64,000 bases of DNA from contig DASXWQ010000015.1 in assembly GCA_036503555.1 (NCBI GenBank), forward strand, positions 124,001 to 188,000, given 5' to 3'. Shown here in pieces: positions 24,572 to 32,624 of the stretch. A program made the translations under genes and the position numbers. The stretch's first letter is position 1. Every line of letters starts with the position of its first letter. Source of the DNA: Actinocatenispora sp036503555. Lineage in GTDB: Bacteria; Actinomycetota; Actinomycetes; Mycobacteriales; Micromonosporaceae. The notes under the pieces are model-generated. The model worked only from the letters and a program-made list of their open reading frames with translations, was not told where the DNA came from and searched no databases.

Positions 24572-26509
24572 GTGGCACACACGAGGGTCTTCGTCGCGGC
24601 GATAGCGGCGGGGCTGGTCGTCGCGTCACTCACCGGTACGCCCGCGAGCGCCGACGACACCCCGGAGTACGCGCCGACGATGCTCGTGCTGGACGCGTCC
24701 GGCTCGATGCAGCAGGCGGTGTCCGGCGGTGGCACCCGGATGGACGCCGCGCGCAAGGCCGCGCACACGTTCATCGACGCCGCGCCGTCCGAGGCGAAGG
24801 TCGGCCTGACCGTGTACGGCACCGGCACCGGCTCGTCGGACGCGGAGAAATCCGCCGGCTGCAAGGACGTCAAGGTCCTCCACGCGCCGGACAGCATCGA
24901 CAAGCGGGGCATGAACGCGGCGGTCGACACGATCAAGGCGCGCGGGTACACGCCGATCGGCGCGTCGCTGAGCACCGCGGCCGCCGCGCTGCCGAAGTCC
25001 GGCCCGCGATCGATCGTGCTGGTCTCCGACGGGGAGGACACCTGCACGCCGCCGGACCCGTGCAAGGTGGCGCAGGAGCTGCACCGGCAGGGCGTCGACC
25101 TGGTGGTCAACACCGTCGGGTTCGGCGTCGACGACAAGTCCCGCCAGCAGTTGACCTGCATCGCGCAGGCCACCGGCGGCACGTACTCGGACGCGCCCGA
25201 CAGCGCCGCACTGCAACGGGTACTGCCCCGCGTCAGCGCCAGCGCGCTGCGCAACTACCGGCCCGCCGGCAGCCCGATCACCGGCACCGCTCAGTACCGC
25301 ACGGCGCCGGTGGCCACGCCGGGCCAGTACCTGGACACCATCGGGCACAAGGAAACCCGGTACTACGCGGTCGACGTACCCACCGGCGCGACGGCCTACT
25401 TCAGCGGCACGCTCTCCTTCCCGCACCGCAACGGCATCGACGAGACCGAGGACATCAACACGATGTCGGTGCGCGTGTACGGCCGGGACGGCGCCGACTG
25501 CACCGCGTTCGAGTCCGCGGAGGCGACCAACTCCAGCGACGGCGAGTCGCTGACCATCTCGAAGACCTGGACCGGCGCCACCGAAGATCCCAGGCAGTAC
25601 GACAAGGACTCCGACTCGTACAGGTGCCGCGGCGGCGGTCGCTACTGGTTCGCCGTGCAGTGGGAGACCGTGTCCGCCGGAGTGCCCGCGCGGCTGCCGA
25701 TCGAACTGCTGGTCGGCATCGAGCCGAAGGCCACCGATCCGGGCGCGGCGCCGGCGACGTCACCGGTACGGTTCACCACGCCGGGCGGCACGCCGAAGGC
25801 GGTCACCGGCGGCGGTTCGTACAACGTGGCGGCCACCCTGGACGGCTCGGGCAGCTACACCGACACGCTCCAGCGCGGCGAGTACGTCTACTACCGGGTG
25901 AAGCTGCGGTGGGGTCAGGGCCTCGCGTACCGGGTGCGCTTCGGGCCGTCCGGCACCGACCGCGTCGAGGACCTGTCGACCGACGCGACCACGCTGTCCA
26001 GCCCGCTCCGCAAGGACATCGCCGGCGACCACAACAGCTACAACGGCCGGCCCGACACCCTCGCCGGCAGCGTCGACGATCTGGCGACCCTGCCGGTCCG
26101 CTACCGGAACCGCGAGTCCCACGAGCCGGCCGACCACGACCAGAGCGTCCCCGGCTGGTACTACATCGCGGTCAAGTTCAGCGCCGCCCGCGAGAACCCC
26201 AGCGCGCCACCGGTCAACGTCACGATCGACCTCACCGTTGCCGGCACTCCCGAGTCGGGCCCCACCTACGCCAGCGCCGTCGACGGCGGCATCTTCGGCG
26301 AGAACGCCACACCGCCCACGCCACACGCCGGCGCCTCCCGCTCGGGTGCGGCGCTGGCCACCGCATCCGACGAGAGCGGCCTTCCCTCGCTCGCGGTCGC
26401 CGGCATCGTCGCCGCACTCGTACTCGTCGGTGGTGGCGCGGGCACCGCGCTGCTGGTCCGCCGTCGTCGTCGAACAGGTGACTCGCCGGCGCCCAATCCC
26501 GGTTCCTGA
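24572..26509 (+). CDS. Secreted, membrane-anchored VWA-domain protein
   Basis: 645 residues, GTG start with AAAGGTG upstream. Signal peptide 1-27 (VFVAAIAAGLVVASLTGTPA). A von Willebrand factor A domain at about 32-215 has an intact metal site: DASGSM, a later Thr in YTPIGASL, and SDGEDTC. Two beta-rich regions follow (about 230-400 and 410-590). A hydrophobic helix near the end (LAVAGIVAALVLVGGGAGTA) with an Arg-rich tail anchors it. The likely role is adhesion or surface protein assembly. It is not coupled to neighbouring genes. Confidence 0.88.
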   Translation: MAHTRVFVAAIAAGLVVASLTGTPASADDTPEYAPTMLVLDASGSMQQAVSGGGTRMDAARKAAHTFIDAAPSEAKVGLTVYGTGTGSSDAEKSAGCKDVKVLHAPDSIDKRGMNAAVDTIKARGYTPIGASLSTAAAALPKSGPRSIVLVSDGEDTCTPPDPCKVAQELHRQGVDLVVNTVGFGVDDKSRQQLTCIAQATGGTYSDAPDSAALQRVLPRVSASALRNYRPAGSPITGTAQYRTAPVATPGQYLDTIGHKETRYYAVDVPTGATAYFSGTLSFPHRNGIDETEDINTMSVRVYGRDGADCTAFESAEATNSSDGESLTISKTWTGATEDPRQYDKDSDSYRCRGGGRYWFAVQWETVSAGVPARLPIELLVGIEPKATDPGAAPATSPVRFTTPGGTPKAVTGGGSYNVAATLDGSGSYTDTLQRGEYVYYRVKLRWGQGLAYRVRFGPSGTDRVEDLSTDATTLSSPLRKDIAGDHNSYNGRPDTLAGSVDDLATLPVRYRNRESHEPADHDQSVPGWYYIAVKFSAARENPSAPPVNVTIDLTVAGTPESGPTYASAVDGGIFGENATPPTPHAGASRSGAALATASDESGLPSLAVAGIVAALVLVGGGAGTALLVRRRRRTGDSPAPNPGS

Positions 26510-26515
26510 CTCGTC

Positions 26516-27274
26516 TCAGGTCGGTAGTGGCCGGAGCCTGAAGACCAGGATGCCGAGGTACTTGTTCATCCATGCCTGCTTGTGCGAGTAGCGGCGGCGG
26601 GCGTCCTCGGACAGTTGGGGCTCGGTCGCGGTGTCGATCCACAGGCCCGCCGCGCTGAACACGTTGATCAGGTCGGAGATGGTGTACGGGCGTTTGGTGA
26701 GGGCGATCCGGTCGTTCCAGCCGCTGCGGTAGGTGTAAGGGTCGGTGGAGAAGTACTCCTCCCCTAGGGAGGTGCCGTTCCGTTCGGACCGTTCGACGGC
26801 GTACCGGATCGGTTGGGTCCTGGTCAGCAGGATGAACCCGTCGTCGGCCAGCATCGCGCGCGCCGCCCGCAGGGTACGGACCGGATCCTTCGTGTAGCCG
26901 AAGGACTGCAGGAACAGGATCCGGTCGAACGTCCGACCGGCGAGTGCGGGCACGGACTCCAGCTCGGACAGATCGCCTCGGACGAGTTCCAGGCCGGGCG
27001 GCCGGGCGGTGCGGAAGTTGCCGCTGATGTCGATGCCGACAGCGGCGGTCGCGCCGTCGTGAAGCAGCTCGGCGAGCTTGCCGCCGTTGCCGCAACCGAC
27101 GTCGAGCACGGACAGTCCGGTGACATCACCCAGCAGGTCCCGCTGCGCTGGCCACTCGACCAGCCGGTCCAGCGAGTCCTCCCTGGTGCGGGCTCGCTCG
27201 TAGTCCGGAGCGAGCTCCGGCCACGCCTGGCTGGAATCCCCACCGCTGCTCGTCGTCTGAGAGTCGTCCGACAC
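26516..27274 (-). CDS. Class I SAM-dependent methyltransferase
   Basis: 252 residues from GTG 27274 (VSDDSQTTSSGG); an earlier in-frame start would add an Arg-rich extension. SAM-binding motif I LSVLDVGCGNGGKLAELL, then VGIDISG, a motif II-like stretch ELVRGDLSELESV, and post-motif FDRILFLQSFGYTKDP with LADDGFILLTRT. The C-terminal part carries many Tyr/Trp residues that probably form the acceptor pocket. It is a Methyltransf_11/25-type enzyme; the substrate is unknown. The closely spaced convergent VWA gene ends seven bases away. Confidence 0.9.
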   Translation of the reverse strand: MSDDSQTTSSGGDSSQAWPELAPDYERARTREDSLDRLVEWPAQRDLLGDVTGLSVLDVGCGNGGKLAELLHDGATAAVGIDISGNFRTARPPGLELVRGDLSELESVPALAGRTFDRILFLQSFGYTKDPVRTLRAARAMLADDGFILLTRTQPIRYAVERSERNGTSLGEEYFSTDPYTYRSGWNDRIALTKRPYTISDLINVFSAAGLWIDTATEPQLSEDARRRYSHKQAWMNKYLGILVFRLRPLPT

Positions 27275-27379
27275 GGGGAAAACATAGTCGTCGCGCGTGG
27301 GGTGCCCGGCTGGCCTCACGCCGGTCGTCGATCGCAGCCAGGTCGGCGCGGTAGTGCCCCGCACGCAGCGTGCGGGCGG

Positions 27380-28009
27380 TCACGCGCGGACCGCGTAGCC
27401 GGCGAGGGCGGGTTCGAGGAGGCCGAAGGCGTGGTGGGCGGAGCGGGTCACGGTGGTGGCGATGTCTTCGTTGCTCCGGCCGTCCAGGGTCAGGTCCATG
27501 ATCTGCCAGAACAGGGTGCGGCTGGCGGCGCCGAGCAACGCCGCCACGATCCGCGGTGCTTCAGGGTTGTCGTTGGCTGCCGGGTCGGCGGCCAACACCT
27601 GGGCAAGGGCCTGCTCGCGCTGGTCGTGCAGGTCGCGTAGCCGGGTGGTCAGGGTGGGGCTGGCGGTGATCATCCGGACGAAGTCGGTGCCGGAGAACCC
27701 CGCGACCGGGTCGTGCCGGTCGATGGCGGCGAGGATGTCACGCCGGACCGCGGCCAGTGCGGACTCACCCGTGGGGCGGGCCGTGACGGCGTCGGCCAGG
27801 CCGGCGGCGAACGTCTCGTGGACGTCGAGGGCGAGGTCCTCCTTGCGAGGGAAGTAGTTGGTGACGGTCATCTTGGCGACCTGCGCCGCGGCGGCGATCT
27901 CGCTGATGGTCACCGCCTCGAAGCCGTTCTTCAGGAACAGCCGGGTCGCGGTGTCCGAGATCGCCTGGCGGGTCTGCTGCTTCTTGAGTTCACGGAGGCC
28001 CACGGTCAT
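27380..28009 (-). CDS. TetR-family transcriptional regulator
   Basis: 209 residues from ATG 28009. The N-terminal helix-turn-helix (about 8-55) reads KKQQTRQAISDTATRLFLKN, then VTISEIAAAAQVAKMTVTNY and a Phe-Pro-Arg-Lys-Glu turn. The C-terminal ligand-binding helices include a MftR-like segment. It is divergent from the operon that begins at 28107, whose promoter (TTGACA/GATAGT) lies in the shared gap, so it most likely represses that operon and itself. Confidence 0.93.
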   Translation of the reverse strand: MTVGLRELKKQQTRQAISDTATRLFLKNGFEAVTISEIAAAAQVAKMTVTNYFPRKEDLALDVHETFAAGLADAVTARPTGESALAAVRRDILAAIDRHDPVAGFSGTDFVRMITASPTLTTRLRDLHDQREQALAQVLAADPAANDNPEAPRIVAALLGAASRTLFWQIMDLTLDGRSNEDIATTVTRSAHHAFGLLEPALAGYAVRA

Positions 28010-28047
28010 GAGATCGAGCCTAGCGTATGTCCGACCCAAATTTAACC

Positions 28048-28076
28048 TTGACAGATTCATATGCCGTACCGATAGT
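28048..28076 (+). promoter_or_regulatory. Promoter of the operon divergent from TetR
   Basis: A consensus TTGACA (28048-28053) and GATAGT (28071-28076) are 17 bases apart, a strong housekeeping-sigma promoter for a high-GC genome. A ribosome site GAGGAG (about 28094-28099) follows. The first coding unit behind it, from GTG 28107, is only seven codons long before a stop. Confidence 0.6.
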
Positions 28077-28126
28077 TGTGTTCGTCCTAACGAGAGGAGC
28101 ACCAGGGTGAACCTGCGCGTCACGGG

Positions 28127-28297
28127 GTGAACGCATCCGGTCGCCGAGCCGCCGCCGCGGGCACCGAGGTCACCCTCGACGTGTACGACGGCATGCCGCA
28201 CACCTTCCACCTGGCGACGCTGACCGACACGACCCTGACCACCACGACCACGTTCCTCCGCCGGCTGGCGTACTGGGCACACGAGAGGCAGCGATGA
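28127..28297 (+). pseudogene. C-terminal relic of an alpha/beta hydrolase
   Basis: The frame reads GTEVTLDVYDGMPHTFHLAT and ends at TGA 28295-28297. Asp-Gly-Met-Pro-His-x-Phe-His is the catalytic-His region of Abhydrolase_3-type esterases. Everything before this last 55-residue part, including the serine nucleophile, is missing. A GTG at 28127 is available but cannot restore function. The stop overlaps the ATG of the next gene by four bases, so the original operon spacing survived the deletion. Confidence 0.65.
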
Positions 28298-29769
28298 ACC
28301 TGCGCACCACTCCCGGCGAACCGCTTCGACTGATGAGCGTGCACGCGCACCCCGACGACGAGTCGAGCAAGGGCGCGGCCACACTGGCCAGGTACGCCGC
28401 CGAGGGCGCGGACGTGCTGGTGGTCACCTGCACCGGCGGGGAGCGCGGCGACGTGCTCAACCCGGCGATGGACCGCCCCGGCGTACGGGAGAACCTTGCC
28501 GAGATCCGCCGCGCGGAGATGGCGGCGGCCCGCGAGATCCTCGGCGTACGGCAGGAGTTTCTCGGCTTCGTCGACTCGGGGCCGCCCGCCGACGGTGAAC
28601 CGCTGCCCGCCGACTGCTTCGCGCGCCAGCCGCTCGACGAGGCGGTCGAACGGCTGGTGGCGCGGATCCGCGCGTTCCGCCCGCACGTGATCATCACGTA
28701 CGACGAGACCGGCGGCTACCCGCATCCCGACCACGTCCGGACCCACCAGGTGACCGTCGCGGCGTACGACGCGGCCGGCGACGGCGACCGCTTTCCCGCG
28801 GCCGGTGAACCGTGGCAGCCGCGGAAGCTCTACTACCACGGCGTGCTGTCCCGTGAGTGGTTCCAGACCATGCACGGTGCGATGACCGCGCGCGGGATCG
28901 ACTCCGGGATGGCGGAGGTCCTGGCCGAGTTCGCCGACGACGCGCCCGGCCTCGCGATCACCACCCGGGTCCGGTGCGCGGAGTACTTCCCGATCCGGGA
29001 CCGGGCGCTGCTCGCGCACGCCACCCAGATCGACCCACACGCCGGGTTCATGCGGCACGACCGCGCGACCGAACGGGAGGTGTGGCCTACCGAGGACTAC
29101 CACCTGGCCCGCACCCGCGTGCCGGTACCCGCGACGGAGGACGACCTGTTCGCCGGGGTACGTCCGCTGCGGGTGCTGGTGTCCGGCGGCGGTGTCGCCG
29201 GCTCGACCGTGGCGTACTGGCTGCGGCGGCACGGCTTCGAGCCGACCGTGGTCGAGCGGGCGCCCGGGTTGCGGCAGGGCGGACAGGCGGTCGACTTCCG
29301 CGGCGCCGCGCTGACCGTGCTGTCCCGGACGGGCGTTCTGGAGCAGGTGAAGGCGCGCGACACGGGCATCGGCGACTGCACGATCGTGGACGCCGACGGC
29401 ACGCCGTACGCCGTCATGCCCTCCGTCCTGTACGCCGGTGAGCTGGAGGTGCTCATCGACGAGCTGATCGCCATCCTGTACGCGCGGGCGGCGGGTGCCG
29501 GCGTCGAGTACCGGTTCGGTGACTCGGTCACCGCGCTGGACGCCGACGAGCTCGGCGTGACCGCGACGTTCCGGCAGGCGCCGCCGGAGCGGTTCGACCT
29601 GGTGTACGAGTCGGCGTTGCGCGACCACGTGGCCGGCAACCAGGAGATCGGCGTGGAGGGAAGCCGGTACGTGTTCGTCCGCCCCACGCAGGAGATGTTC
29701 GACGCGATGGCCGCCGCGGCCCGTGAATCCGAGGACCCGGCAGCCGAACCGACCCTGAACGTCTACTGA
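28294..29769 (+). CDS. mca: Chimera: mycothiol S-conjugate amidase (Mca-type) fused to a deleted FAD-monooxygenase
   Basis: 491 residues. Residues 1-288 are a complete PIG-L/LmbE zinc amidase of the Mca type: LMSVHAHPDDESSKGAATLA, TCTGGERGDVLNPAMDRPG, YPHPDHVRTHQV, and an end TEDYHLARTRVPVPATEDDL. Mca cleaves mycothiol conjugates to export mercapturates. From about residue 295 a new flavoprotein begins (LRVLVSGGGVAGSTVAYWLR, VERAPGLRQGGQAVDFRG), but after about 150 residues it jumps to the tail YESALRDHVAGNQEIGVEG. The second FAD motif (Gly-Asp-Ala) and substrate domain are missing. The amidase half should fold; the flavoprotein half is a remnant. The frame is fully open. Confidence 0.82.
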   Translation: MNLRTTPGEPLRLMSVHAHPDDESSKGAATLARYAAEGADVLVVTCTGGERGDVLNPAMDRPGVRENLAEIRRAEMAAAREILGVRQEFLGFVDSGPPADGEPLPADCFARQPLDEAVERLVARIRAFRPHVIITYDETGGYPHPDHVRTHQVTVAAYDAAGDGDRFPAAGEPWQPRKLYYHGVLSREWFQTMHGAMTARGIDSGMAEVLAEFADDAPGLAITTRVRCAEYFPIRDRALLAHATQIDPHAGFMRHDRATEREVWPTEDYHLARTRVPVPATEDDLFAGVRPLRVLVSGGGVAGSTVAYWLRRHGFEPTVVERAPGLRQGGQAVDFRGAALTVLSRTGVLEQVKARDTGIGDCTIVDADGTPYAVMPSVLYAGELEVLIDELIAILYARAAGAGVEYRFGDSVTALDADELGVTATFRQAPPERFDLVYESALRDHVAGNQEIGVEGSRYVFVRPTQEMFDAMAAAARESEDPAAEPTLNVY

Positions 29770-29842
29770 CCCCGCACGGGCGATCGGGCCCGATGCGCGT
29801 CTCGGTGCGCGGCTCGGTACGACGGTTTCTGGACGGCCGGTG

Positions 29843-29876
29843 ACTCGACACCGTCGAGTACTCTCTATTGCAGAGT
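29843..29876. promoter_or_regulatory. Two adjacent inverted repeats upstream of the membrane/HTH operon
   Basis: ACTCGAC-ACC-GTCGAGT (29843-29859) is followed at once by ACTCT-CTATTGC-AGAGT (29860-29876). The second is AT-richer than its surroundings. Both lie 45-75 bases before the first gene and are candidates for the binding site of the operon-encoded winged-helix protein. Confidence 0.5.
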
Positions 29877-29919
29877 TAGTCGCCGAGACACAGGCATCCT
29901 CGTACCGGAAAGGGTTGAC

Positions 29920-30537
29920 GTGGAGATGACCGGCACCGACCCAGACACGCTGTTGCCCGACCTCGACCGGCTCCGCGCCCGGGTGCGAGCCGACCAGCGG
30001 GTCACGTCCGCGCCGATGGTCGCGTTCGGCGCCCTGATCCTCGGTTACGCCGTCCTCGGCGGCCTGTACGCCGGCCAGCTGCCCGCCGGCGGTCGCCACC
30101 TCACCCTGCTGGTGTACTGGCCGCTGGCGACGGTCATCGGCTTCGTCGTGCTGTGGCGGTCCGAACGCAGACGTGCCGAGAAGGAGGGCGTCGGCGCGGG
30201 CCGACGCACGTACGGCAGCGCCACCCGTCGCTACCTCATCGCACTGGTGCTGATCGTCGTCCTGTTCATTCCCGTCCTGTTCGTCGGCGTGTTCGCGCCG
30301 ATGATCTGGCCCGCGGGAGTGCTCGCGGCGATCGCCTCCTGGCGGCACGACCGGCCGCTCGGCATCTGGGCCGCGGTCATCGGCGTGACCGGCGGCGCGG
30401 AGAGCGTGTACGTCATCGCCAACGGCGGCCTCAGCGCCGGCTGGTGGTGGCTGCAGCCGGCCGTCTACACCGCACTGGGCCTGGCGCTGGTCATCGGCGG
30501 GCTGGTGATCAACCGACGCGAGCAGCGCACCACATGA
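29920..30537 (+). CDS. Five-to-six-TM membrane protein, first gene of an operon
   Basis: 205 residues, GTG start behind AAAGGG. About five membrane segments: VAFGALILGYAVLGGLYAG, LVYWPLATVIGFVVLW, IALVLIVVLFIPVLFVGVFA, LGIWAAVIGVTGGAESVYVI, and VYTALGLALVIGGLVI. A charged cytosolic loop (RSERRRAEKEGVGAGRR) sits between the second and third. The family is not recognised. Its stop overlaps the start of the winged-helix regulator (ATGA), so they work together, possibly as sensor and output or as a regulated membrane protein. Confidence 0.75.
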   Translation: MEMTGTDPDTLLPDLDRLRARVRADQRVTSAPMVAFGALILGYAVLGGLYAGQLPAGGRHLTLLVYWPLATVIGFVVLWRSERRRAEKEGVGAGRRTYGSATRRYLIALVLIVVLFIPVLFVGVFAPMIWPAGVLAAIASWRHDRPLGIWAAVIGVTGGAESVYVIANGGLSAGWWWLQPAVYTALGLALVIGGLVINRREQRTT

Positions 30538-30875
30538 CCGGCCCCGACCCCGGCGCCCATCCCGCCCTCGACCTCGACGACGCGGTACACCAGAAGACCC
30601 GGCTGGCGCTGCTCACCGTCCTCGACGAGGCCGACCGCGCCGACTTCCCGTACCTCAAACGCACTCTCGCGCTCACCGACGGAAACCTCGGACGCCACCT
30701 CGACGTGCTGGCACAGCAGGGCCTCGTGCACATCACCAAGGGGTACGAGGGGCGTCGGCCCCGCACCTGGGTGGCCATCACCCCGGAGGGACGACAGGCC
30801 CTCGCCGCCGAGATGAACGTCCTGGCCGCGCTGCTGCGTCGCTTCCACGACAACGGATCCGGCCCGAGCGCGTGA
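30534..30875 (+). CDS. Winged-helix transcriptional regulator (HTH_34/PadR-like)
   Basis: 113 residues, all one winged-helix domain: HQKTRLALLTVLDEADRADF, YLKRTLALTDGNLGRHLDVL, then a wing with KGYEGRRPRTWVAITPEG. This is the short PF13601 type, related to MarR/ArsR regulators, without a separate ligand domain. It is translationally coupled to the membrane protein before it and probably represses its own operon through the inverted repeats near 29843-29876. Confidence 0.9.
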   Translation: MTGPDPGAHPALDLDDAVHQKTRLALLTVLDEADRADFPYLKRTLALTDGNLGRHLDVLAQQGLVHITKGYEGRRPRTWVAITPEGRQALAAEMNVLAALLRRFHDNGSGPSA

Positions 30876-30913
30876 CCCGCGCTCCCACACTCGCCACCCC
30901 GTAGGAGAACCCG

Positions 30914-31126
30914 ATGAACAAGTCCGGCCTCGGTATCTGGTGGGCCTCGCTCGCCCTCATCAACGCCGGCCTGGCACAGGCCAAGGGACGCAGCCGCTGG
31001 TACTGGTTCCTGATCTCGCTGTTCCTCGGCCCGGTGGCGACCCTCCTCATCGTCGTCTGGTCGCCCCGGGTCGAGACCACCAAGGCGGGCACCGGTACGC
31101 AGCCGGTGGCGGCAACCGAGCACTGA
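30914..31126 (+). CDS. Small Trp-rich membrane protein (70 aa)
   Basis: ATG 30914 with TAGGAGAA before it. Sequence: a short polar start, a hydrophobic helix WWASLALINAGLAQAKG, a basic turn, a second helix RWYWFLISLFLGPVATLLIV, then a polar tail. It is the third gene of the unit that starts at 29920, 38 bases behind the regulator. Related short proteins are often annotated only as hypothetical. It may be a partner of the larger membrane protein. Confidence 0.75.
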   Translation: MNKSGLGIWWASLALINAGLAQAKGRSRWYWFLISLFLGPVATLLIVVWSPRVETTKAGTGTQPVAATEH

Positions 31127-31187
31127 CCGCGGTCACCGCGCCGGGGCTCGGGATCGAGGAGCAGCGGTGTGGCGCCGTCCGGCTCGG

Positions 31188-31901
31188 TCAGGGTTGCGCG
31201 GCGGTGCGGTGGCGGTCGATGAGGTGCCAGACGGCGAGGGCGATTCCGAGGCCCAGCAGGGTGACGGCGCCGGCGAGCATGGTGCCGGACCAGGCGGCGC
31301 CGCCCGGCCCGAACAGCAGCGGGTACGCGACGGTGACGGCGGCGAGGTAGCCGATCGCCGGTGGGAGCTGGCCGGGCAGTCGCCCTGCCCGGTCCCGCCG
31401 GGCGGCGGTGCGGGCCAGGTCGGCGATGACCATGAGCGCCACCGCGGCGGCGGCGCCGAAGGTGTACTCGCGGACGTCCGCGGTGACGTCCGGCCGGCCC
31501 AGCCGCCAGGCGGTGAGCAGCAGCGCGACGGTCAGTGTGGCGCCCAGCGGGACCGCGGTGCCCAGCCGGTAGCGCAGCGGCAGCCGCCGGTCGCGGTCCT
31601 GGCGGTTGCGCGGGACGTACTGCCAGGCCCGGTTCTCCAGGCAACGGGCCGCCAGGATGCCGAAGACCAGCAGCGCCGTCCCGGCCAACAGCGGTGGCAT
31701 CACCGCGTGGCTGCCGAACCAGACGACGCCGGCCACGCACACCGCGACCGCCGGGTTGGTCAACGCGGTGATGAGCTGGGCACGGCGGAAGTCACCGCGG
31801 GCGGCGGGCAGGTCGAGGGGATGTACCAGCGGATGCTCGCCGGGATCGGGCAAGGCCACCAGTTCGGTGATACCGGCGGGTGGCGGGGTGGGTCCGGTCA
31901 T
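31188..31901 (-). CDS. Polytopic membrane protein of unknown function
   Basis: 237 residues with about six membrane helices: NPAVAVCVAGVVWFGSHAV, LLAGTALLVFGILAARCL, VPLGATLTVALLLTAWRL, FGAAAAVALMVIADLA, IGYLAAVTVAYPLLFG and LAGAVTLLGLGIALAVWHL. A soluble N-terminal 35 residues and a short His/Arg tail complete it. No family is recognised. The start overlaps the stop of the 141-residue HTH-like gene by four bases, so the two form one operon read from 32323 downward. Confidence 0.72.
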   Translation of the reverse strand: MTGPTPPPAGITELVALPDPGEHPLVHPLDLPAARGDFRRAQLITALTNPAVAVCVAGVVWFGSHAVMPPLLAGTALLVFGILAARCLENRAWQYVPRNRQDRDRRLPLRYRLGTAVPLGATLTVALLLTAWRLGRPDVTADVREYTFGAAAAVALMVIADLARTAARRDRAGRLPGQLPPAIGYLAAVTVAYPLLFGPGGAAWSGTMLAGAVTLLGLGIALAVWHLIDRHRTAAQP

Positions 31902-32323
31902 GGCTGGCTCCAGGGGACGTGGTCGATGAAGGGGGCGGGCTTACCGGTGCGGGCCAGGTCGTACACCTTCTGGCGGGAGACGCCGAGCGATGCGGCGACC
32001 GAGACGGCACTGAACTCGTCGAGCAGCACGTCGACGGCGATCGCGCGGGCCGCGGAGGCGCGGGAGTTGAGATGCGCGGTCAGTGCGCTCACCTCGGCGG
32101 CGAGCAGGGCCGCGGCGAGCGGGCCGCCGAACTCCTCGGCCCAGTCCTTGGCGCCTCCGACGACCGCGGCGTGCAGGGCGTCGCCGCCGTCGGCGAGTGC
32201 CGCTGCCACCCGGTCGGGGGCGACGCCGGCCGTGACGAACCGGTCCCGCACGCCGGCCCGTGTCTCCGTGGGACGGTGCGCCAGCACGGCATCCCAGCTG
32301 TCACCCCTGGGTTGACGATTCAT
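31898..32323 (-). CDS. Hypothetical protein with C-terminal helix-turn-helix
   Basis: 141 residues. The first 100 are Ala-rich helices. The end reads DEFSAVSVAASLGVSRQKVY then DLARTG, a compact helix-turn-helix like those in site-specific DNA-binding or excisionase-like proteins. It may regulate the coupled membrane-protein gene that follows. ATG 32323. The upstream sequence is AT-richer around the start, as expected for a promoter (ATTCATTTGTGGAGTATGTG on the plus strand). Confidence 0.7.
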   Translation of the reverse strand: MNRQPRGDSWDAVLAHRPTETRAGVRDRFVTAGVAPDRVAAALADGGDALHAAVVGGAKDWAEEFGGPLAAALLAAEVSALTAHLNSRASAARAIAVDVLLDEFSAVSVAASLGVSRQKVYDLARTGKPAPFIDHVPWSQP

Positions 32324-32366
32324 TTGTGGAGTATGTGTCGCCGTTCACCGAGTTGTCAACCTGGGG

Positions 32367-32594
32367 GTGACAGTGCCCTCGCGGACTGTCTCGTCCTGCT
32401 GGGATCAGCCGCCAGGCGCCGCCGGTCTGCCGCCTCACGTCGTGGACCTGTTCGACGAGCAGGCCGGGGAACGCCACCGCACCCCGGTCGCCCGCGTCGA
32501 CCTGGCTGCGCACCATGCGTTCGGCGTCTCTCCGACCACGTTCACGGAGTTCGCCCGGACGCACGCCCGGGAGTTCGTGCACGGGAACGGGTGA
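32367..32594 (+). pseudogene. C-terminal relic of an NmrA-like NAD(P)-binding oxidoreductase
   Basis: The frame ends with PHVVDLFDEQAGERHRTPVA and AFGVSPTTFTEFARTHAREF. In NmrA-type atypical short-chain dehydrogenases the protein closes with a Gly-x-x-Pro-x-Thr-Phe-x-x-Phe-Ala helix, which this resembles. The Rossmann nucleotide-binding part is missing and the upstream 20 codons are not protein-like. It is therefore the 3' end of a lost gene. The rest of the 32324-32624 gap holds nothing recognised. Confidence 0.5.
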
Positions 32595-32624
32595 CCACCT
32601 CGGCGGGTGTGGCGGTCGGGTCGG

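Noticed and set aside
24289..26481. Long plus-strand open frame (730 codons) overlapping the VWA gene
   Set aside because: It is almost entirely Arg/His/Gly-rich, has no domain and lies in another frame of the VWA coding region; it is open only because of the high GC content.
28120..30348. Very long minus-strand frame across the Mca chimera
   Set aside because: Composition is typical of antisense in high-GC genes and there is no domain. The plus strand has a clear amidase in the same region.
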